From positions 1 through 16,498 of the forward strand of contig JAFYYO010000368.1 in the NCBI GenBank assembly GCA_017557475.1: DNA of 16,498 nucleotides, given 5' to 3'. The translations under genes and the position numbers were made by a program. The stretch comes from Bacteroidaceae bacterium (GTDB lineage Bacteria > Bacteroidota > Bacteroidia > Bacteroidales > Bacteroidaceae). Positions 14,779-16,498 of this stretch are shown here, in pieces (position 1 is the first letter of the stretch; every line of letters starts with the position of its first letter). Under the pieces are notes generated by a model, which ran no database searches, had not been told where the DNA came from, and saw only the letters and a list, made by a program, of their open reading frames with translations.

Positions 14779-15631
14779 CAGGAAGCGTCAGCTCTTGAAG
14801 CTCTTCGAACGAGCCGTTGAAGATATTGCAATCTACAAGGCCTTTAATGCCTGAGACCTTGCCGCAATCGGTGTGCTGCCAGAAGGCCCATTTGCCCTTG
14901 TATTTGAGTTCGTTTATGTAGTAATGTGCTATCCAATAAGGATAAGCATCGAACTCTGGCGTGTTCAGATAATCGACCTTGAACTTGTAACCCGTATAAA
15001 GAATGGGCTTCACGCCATATTCCTTCTCGACCAAATCGAGCCAAATCTTCACGTCTCGGCGAAGCTTTTCAGGCGTCAAATCACCTATCTTCTCGATGTC
15101 CAAGACAGGAGGAAGGTCGCCTGGTTCAAGCTGAACAATGCGGAGGAAGAACTCTGCTTGCTTTCGAGGGTCAACACCAGGCACGAAGAAATGATAAGCG
15201 CCTCGGATTAAGTCGTTTCGCTTAGCATTGGCAAAGTTACGGTTAAAGTTGTCGTCGAACAACTTTTCGCCTTCTGTTGCCTTAATAAAGACGAAGCTAA
15301 CGGGGGCATCACCAATGGAAGCATTGCGTAGTTTCTCCCAATTGACGCGCTCCTGATAGTGGCTGATGTCGATGCCTCGAACTTCGTAGCCCTCAGGATA
15401 CTCAGGTGTTCCATAAATTGCACGCCATCGAAAGCTGAAAGGACCTACAAAGAAATAATAAAAGAAGCCTACATAAGCGGCTGTGATAAGGATGCCTCCA
15501 AGCCACAAAAGCCAGGCAGGGAAGCGACGGAAAAAGCGTAAAAAAGACACAGACCCTCTCCCCTTCCCTCTCCCTCTATGGCGAGGGCGTTTCTTGGAAG
15601 CTTTCTTTTGGGAGCTGGTCTTTGTCTTCAT
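14768..15631 (-). CDS. GH25 muramidase (lysozyme) with N-terminal membrane anchor
   Basis: A 287-residue protein. The N-terminus (1-38) is very basic, with RPRHRGRGKGRGSV at 15-28, followed by a hydrophobic segment (about 39-62: AWLLWLGGILITAAYVGFFY) that should be an inner-membrane anchor with the enzyme outside. The GH25 domain (about 84-275) starts GIDISHYQ (86-93, Asp88), has FIKATEG (115-121), GAYHFF (144-149), PPVLDIE (174-180, Asp178 and Glu180) and ends with WQHTDCG and VDCNIF. GH25 enzymes cut the beta-1,4 bond between N-acetylmuramic acid and N-acetylglucosamine in peptidoglycan. The RG-rich stretch is encoded by a G-rich repeat element whose inverted copy lies upstream of the start. 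It follows pfp on the same strand with a 56-base gap. Confidence 0.93.
   Translation of the reverse strand: MKTKTSSQKKASKKRPRHRGRGKGRGSVSFLRFFRRFPAWLLWLGGILITAAYVGFFYYFFVGPFSFRWRAIYGTPEYPEGYEVRGIDISHYQERVNWEKLRNASIGDAPVSFVFIKATEGEKLFDDNFNRNFANAKRNDLIRGAYHFFVPGVDPRKQAEFFLRIVQLEPGDLPPVLDIEKIGDLTPEKLRRDVKIWLDLVEKEYGVKPILYTGYKFKVDYLNTPEFDAYPYWIAHYYINELKYKGKWAFWQHTDCGKVSGIKGLVDCNIFNGSFEELQELTLPEPQ
15550..15587 (-). repeat. G-rich dispersed element, copy A (inside the GH25 gene)
   Basis: Read on the minus strand it runs CCCTCGCCATAGAGGGAGAG and continues GGAAGGGGAGAGGGTCTG. It matches copy B (15648-15686, plus strand) at most positions, with small gaps: both share TAGAGGG, GAGG, AGGG, AGAGG and TCTG in order. 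It codes for residues 15-28 of the muramidase. Confidence 0.75.
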
Positions 15632-15647
15632 TTTATGTTTTAATAAA

Positions 15648-15686
15648 CCCTCCTCCCCTTAGAGGGGGAGGTAGGGAGAGGATCTG
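15648..15686 (+). repeat. G-rich dispersed element, copy B (between pfp and GH25 genes)
   Basis: Plus strand starts CCCTCCTCCCCTTAGAGGGG and continues GAGGTAGGGAGAGGATCTG. It is the inverted counterpart of copy A, so the two face each other across the GH25 start codon at 15631. Confidence 0.75.
15652..15671 (-). terminator. G-C hairpin after the PPi-phosphofructokinase gene
   Basis: CCTCCCC (15652-15658) pairs perfectly with GGGGAGG (15665-15671) around a six-base loop. On the minus strand it is followed by AGGGTTTATTAAAA, a modest T-rich run. It may end part of the phosphofructokinase transcript before GH25, or pair with copy A instead. Confidence 0.5.
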
Positions 15687-15687
15687 G

Positions 15688-16498
15688 TTATGCTTGTTCC
15701 AACGCTAAGGTCTTTGTGCACTGGTCGCAAACCTCGCTTGGGCCCCAGTACTGGATGGGACCTGGGTAAACGTAACAGGTGTTCTTTGCCCACTCTTCAC
15801 GCTTGCTGGCAAAGAACTTGAAGGGTGCGCCATCGAGTTCCACAAGAGCTTTGCGGATAACGGGCTTCATAGCACCATTCCTGCGCTCCATATTCATCAT
15901 CATCGTAATGGGCACACCACCTGCAATCCACTCTGCTGCGGGAGCCGTCGTGTTCTTGATGACGCTCATATAGCCGGTCTTACCATTAGCAATCAAGCGA
16001 CTTGCGTTGAAGCCAAGACTGTAGCAATAGTCGGCATCATAATTGCTGGGAGCTGCGCAACGGCCTTCGTAACCGAAGAAGTGGTGCTGAGGAGAGAACT
16101 TTCCGTTGTACTTGCCTTCCTTCTTCCAAGCTTCGAGCTTCATAGCAACCATAGCAGAGAGCAGTTTCTCTGTTTCGATAAGGCTGACCTGAACGTTTCC
16201 GTGAGGGTCTCTGTCGAGGCAAAGTTGACGCTCTACATCCTTTGGCAGACTCTCGAGAACTGCGAGGTTCTCAGGAGCGATGTGGCCCTTCACGAAAGCA
16301 ACCTGAGCGTCCTTGCTCTCGAACTCACGACTTTCGCCAGTTGCGGGGTCGGTCAGAACTTCATTCAGCTCGGCAATCAGCTTCTTGATGGCAGGAATGA
16401 ACTCAATCAGACCTTCAGGAATGAGGACAGTACCAAAGTTGTTTCCTTCAGCGGCTCTGTCTGCAACAATCTTTGCGAGGTAAGTAACGACGTCATCA
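15688..16498 (-). CDS. pfp: diphosphate--fructose-6-phosphate 1-phosphotransferase, C-terminal half
   Basis: The last 269 residues are in the window, and the reading frame runs off the right edge with no start in view. It resembles the long (about 550-residue) pyrophosphate-dependent phosphofructokinases related to plant PFP beta: HHFFGYEGRCAAPSNYDADY then CYSLGFNA, IANGKTGYMSVI, and earlier DDVVTYLAKIVADRAAEGNN then FGTVLIPEGLIEFIPAI. The enzyme converts fructose 6-phosphate and fructose 1,6-bisphosphate using PPi/Pi, reversibly, in glycolysis. The first Met inside the window (16293) is internal and is not a start. The C-terminus carries a CDQC motif (VCDQCTKTLALEQA) of unclear role. No frameshift is seen in the visible part. 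Confidence 0.94.
   Translation of the reverse strand, partial: DDVVTYLAKIVADRAAEGNNFGTVLIPEGLIEFIPAIKKLIAELNEVLTDPATGESREFESKDAQVAFVKGHIAPENLAVLESLPKDVERQLCLDRDPHGNVQVSLIETEKLLSAMVAMKLEAWKKEGKYNGKFSPQHHFFGYEGRCAAPSNYDADYCYSLGFNASRLIANGKTGYMSVIKNTTAPAAEWIAGGVPITMMMNMERRNGAMKPVIRKALVELDGAPFKFFASKREEWAKNTCYVYPGPIQYWGPSEVCDQCTKTLALEQA

Overview
This window looks like a chromosomal segment of a member of the Bacteroidota, most likely Bacteroidales and probably a Prevotella-like species. The evidence is the TAnnTTTG-type promoter elements, some with a TTG or TTTG exactly 20 bases upstream, weak or absent Shine-Dalgarno sequences, exported proteins cut before Q, a type IX secretion type-B sorting domain, PorT-like beta-barrel proteins, and a long-form pyrophosphate-dependent phosphofructokinase. 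The genus is inferred from gene content and sequence feel only. No plasmid, phage, IS, CRISPR, rRNA or tRNA was seen.

Layout. Bases 1-761 (minus) hold an outer-membrane beta-barrel gene that is cut by the window edge and broken by an apparent single-base frameshift near 443-447. Next is a minus-strand pair, NAD kinase (nadK, 2532-3350) followed by an ABC exporter (849-2498), joined by a heptamer repeat. Divergent from nadK is a tightly coupled plus-strand operon of a DJ-1/PfpI protein, IspD and RecG (3432-6732), with 4-base and 1-base overlaps. An envelope cluster follows: a small beta-barrel protein and a LysM plus periplasmic-binding-fold protein on minus (6922-9063), and a type IX-exported protein on plus (9146-9892). 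uvrA starts inside the end of that last gene (9858-12662). Then come a Na/phosphate symporter family gene (13051-14754), a convergent membrane-anchored GH25 muramidase (14768-15631, minus), and the C-terminal half of PPi-phosphofructokinase (15688 to the right edge, minus).

The protein-coding content is mostly household metabolism, DNA repair and envelope biology. The unexplained structure lies in the repeats. (1) Two arrays with an exact 22-base period and palindromic units lie just downstream of the two DNA-repair ATPase genes recG and uvrA. Their units share end bases, while the two arms of the inverted repeat change together, and some units are hybrids of two subtypes. (2) Four heptamer tandem arrays with a TGAA core sit at gene starts or junctions. 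One encodes most of a signal peptide and another forms the nadK stop and the spacer before the ABC gene, so changes in copy number could shift frames. (3) Two inverted copies of a purine/pyrimidine-biased G-rich element flank the GH25 start codon, and one of them encodes its Arg/Gly-rich N-terminal tail. The common theme is intergenic repeats being absorbed into coding sequence.
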